Assembly: GCF_025148285.1 (NCBI RefSeq)
Contig: NZ_CP102268.1
Location: forward strand, 1,488,001 to 1,552,000
Length of the DNA: 64,000 nucleotides
From: Marvinbryantia formatexigens DSM 14469
Lineage (GTDB): Bacteria; Bacillota; Clostridia; Lachnospirales; Lachnospiraceae
Direction of reading: 5' to 3'
How positions within the stretch are numbered: position 1 is the stretch's first letter; every line of letters starts with the position of its first letter. Position numbers and translations under genes: made by a program. Below, one piece after another: positions 62,787-64,000 of this stretch. Below the pieces are notes generated by a model. It ran no database searches and was not told the origin of the DNA. It was given only the letters and a program-made list of their open reading frames with translations.

Positions 62787-62803
62787 AAAAAACTCCCTCC
62801 CGG

Positions 62804-64000
62804 TTACTTTTCCTTACGCCGGTATTCATAAGGACTCATTCCATATTTCTTCTTAAAGATTGTCGAAAAGTAGCTTGCATTATAATAACCTACCTGCTGT
62901 GCAATCATCTGTACACGCAGAGCCGTATTTTCCAACAACCAGACAGACCGTGACAATCTGACATCCGTCAGGTAATTGACAAAGGTTTGCCCCGTTTCCA
63001 TTTTAAAAGCTCTTGAAAAATAATCCGGATTCAGATATACAGAAGCCGCAACCTGCTCCAGACTCAGCTGCTCCGCATAATGCGCGTTAATGTATTCCAC
63101 TGCCAGTTGTATATTCTTCGATTTGGGAGCATTCTGAAGCTCTGTCAAATGACACTGTCCGGCAAAAGCCTCCATAATCCGCCTGGCCTCCTCCAGGGAA
63201 ATACATTCCTCCATCTGTTCCCGGAGAATATCCGTTCCAGTCAGGGATATCCCGTTTCCCTTAGCCTCAAATTCCAGAAGTTCAAAAGTATCTCTGCACA
63301 GTCCACACAGGGATTCCACCGCAAGAATCCGCCAGCTGGCTGCATTTTTAAGGAATTCATCCAACAGCTCATATCTTTGGTATCCCTTTGCCTGATACAA
63401 ATGCATATTGAATTCTGTAAAAGCATTTTTCCACAATTCATTCTTTTTAAACAATTCCGTCAACGGGTACCTCGGCACATACACACGCTTTTTCCCCTCA
63501 TAAAATCCCTCTCCCAAAGAGCAGGACGCCTGCCAGATTGCAAGAGGGATGCGCCTCATTTCATCCGTAATTGCACTTATACCCACCATGCAGTTGTTCA
63601 TTTTCTGAATATCACCGGCATATACCGCCAGCTTCTCTGCCTTTTCCGCTTCACTGAGCGTTCTTGTAAAATTTCCAACAATTACATAAATCCGATCCGT
63701 ATAATCAAACCCCGCAACATGACGTATCTGACTTGCACCAGGAAATACAAGACCCCCGTTTAAAATGCTTTTTTTCCACACGGCAAGAGCAAACAGTCCG
63801 TTATTGCGCCAGCGTATGTTGCACCTGCGCAGATTTTCAAGCTCTTCCTCTGTCAGTTCCTTATTCTGACGAAGAATACTTCCAATAACGTAATGAGCCT
63901 GTGATATACTTGCAGTATCTGTTTCGTCCCTGTTCTCGGCAAGGTGAAGTTCTCCAGCCTCCCTGTTAAGTAAATCCTGCAAAACATCATTCTGCATCTC
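62804..64000 (-). CDS. AraC-type transcriptional regulator, 5' end possibly outside window
   Basis: About 398 codons seen. C-terminal AraC double helix-turn-helix (about 295-395: AVEYINAHYAEQLSLEQVAASVYLNPDYFSRAFK, then VGYYNASYFSTIFKKKYGMSPYEYRRK). The N-terminal 290 residues have no ligand fold I recognise, but they resemble the linker region of YesN-type response regulators. The frame is open past the right edge and the first visible ATG (63997) lacks a ribosome site in view, so a receiver domain could lie upstream. Neighbouring sulfatase suggests control of glycan use. Confidence 0.85.
   Translation of the reverse strand, partial: EMQNDVLQDLLNREAGELHLAENRDETDTASISQAHYVIGSILRQNKELTEEELENLRRCNIRWRNNGLFALAVWKKSILNGGLVFPGASQIRHVAGFDYTDRIYVIVGNFTRTLSEAEKAEKLAVYAGDIQKMNNCMVGISAITDEMRRIPLAIWQASCSLGEGFYEGKKRVYVPRYPLTELFKKNELWKNAFTEFNMHLYQAKGYQRYELLDEFLKNAASWRILAVESLCGLCRDTFELLEFEAKGNGISLTGTDILREQMEECISLEEARRIMEAFAGQCHLTELQNAPKSKNIQLAVEYINAHYAEQLSLEQVAASVYLNPDYFSRAFKMETGQTFVNYLTDVRLSRSVWLLENTALRVQMIAQQVGYYNASYFSTIFKKKYGMSPYEYRRKEK

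Overview
The window reads as a stretch of chromosome from a spore-forming, low-to-mid GC Firmicute, most likely a gut-type Lachnospiraceae (clostridial cluster XIVa). The basis is gene content and synteny: spoIID, spoIIQ and cwlD; a T-box controlled ileS; MecA; rubrerythrins with a PerR-like regulator; a clostridial deo operon; VQTGD-type sortase cargo; and the sua5 / LMW-phosphatase-like / rpiB / upp / dCMP deaminase order. The genus is inference; no rRNA is present. Most genes lie on the minus strand.

Layout. 1-10.5 kb: one minus-strand run encoding a GAF-ABC ATPase fusion, an FtsX-type permease with a long coiled coil, a FecR-domain repeat protein, a CHASE2 adenylate cyclase, a TIM-barrel isomerase-like protein and a PMT-type mannosyltransferase cut by the window edge. 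10.6-13.8 kb: an AT-richer island with a zeta-toxin-like kinase and its overlapping small partner, a dinD-like gene, a frameshifted AbiEi antitoxin and a broken duplicate of the 3' end of the adjacent subtilisin gene. 13.8-20.7 kb: subtilisin, a FIVAR-like membrane protein, a giant 84-residue-repeat surface protein and a divergent XRE regulator with repeated inverted sites between them. 20.7-27.2 kb: purine nucleoside phosphorylase, an SH3b-NlpC/P60 endopeptidase with a WalR-like box, and the operon cytidylate-kinase-like/deoB/pdp/deoC. 27.3-32.7 kb: a complete branched-chain amino acid ABC transporter (livFGMH plus binding protein) and 173-bp tandem repeats. 32.7-40 kb: a GtrII-like membrane protein, proS, a DUF402 gene, dCMP deaminase, upp, rpiB, a LMW-phosphatase homologue lacking its catalytic residues, and sua5. 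40-49.5 kb: glgP, ileS with a T-box, two cytidylate-kinase-like paralogues and an SLC13/ArsB-type permease. 49.6-55.4 kb: tRNA-Phe, tRNA-Gly and a sporulation/cell-wall group (spoIIQ, spoIID, rubrerythrin, cwlD, GH18). 55.5-64 kb: mecA, a DtxR-like regulator coupled to a C39-like peptidase, YitT, a PerR-like regulator, reverse rubrerythrin behind a perfect palindromic operator, a sulfatase and an AraC-type regulator.

The best candidate for an undescribed system is the 2.2-10.5 kb operon. It puts a class III adenylate cyclase with an extracytoplasmic sensor next to an ABC exporter-type ATPase carrying its own GAF ligand-binding domain, so a cyclic nucleotide made by one product could be sensed by another. 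Other strong points are the catalytically dead phosphatase at the ywlE-equivalent locus, the perfect Per-box-like palindrome before reverse rubrerythrin, and the subtilisin-tail duplication around a small defence/toxin island.
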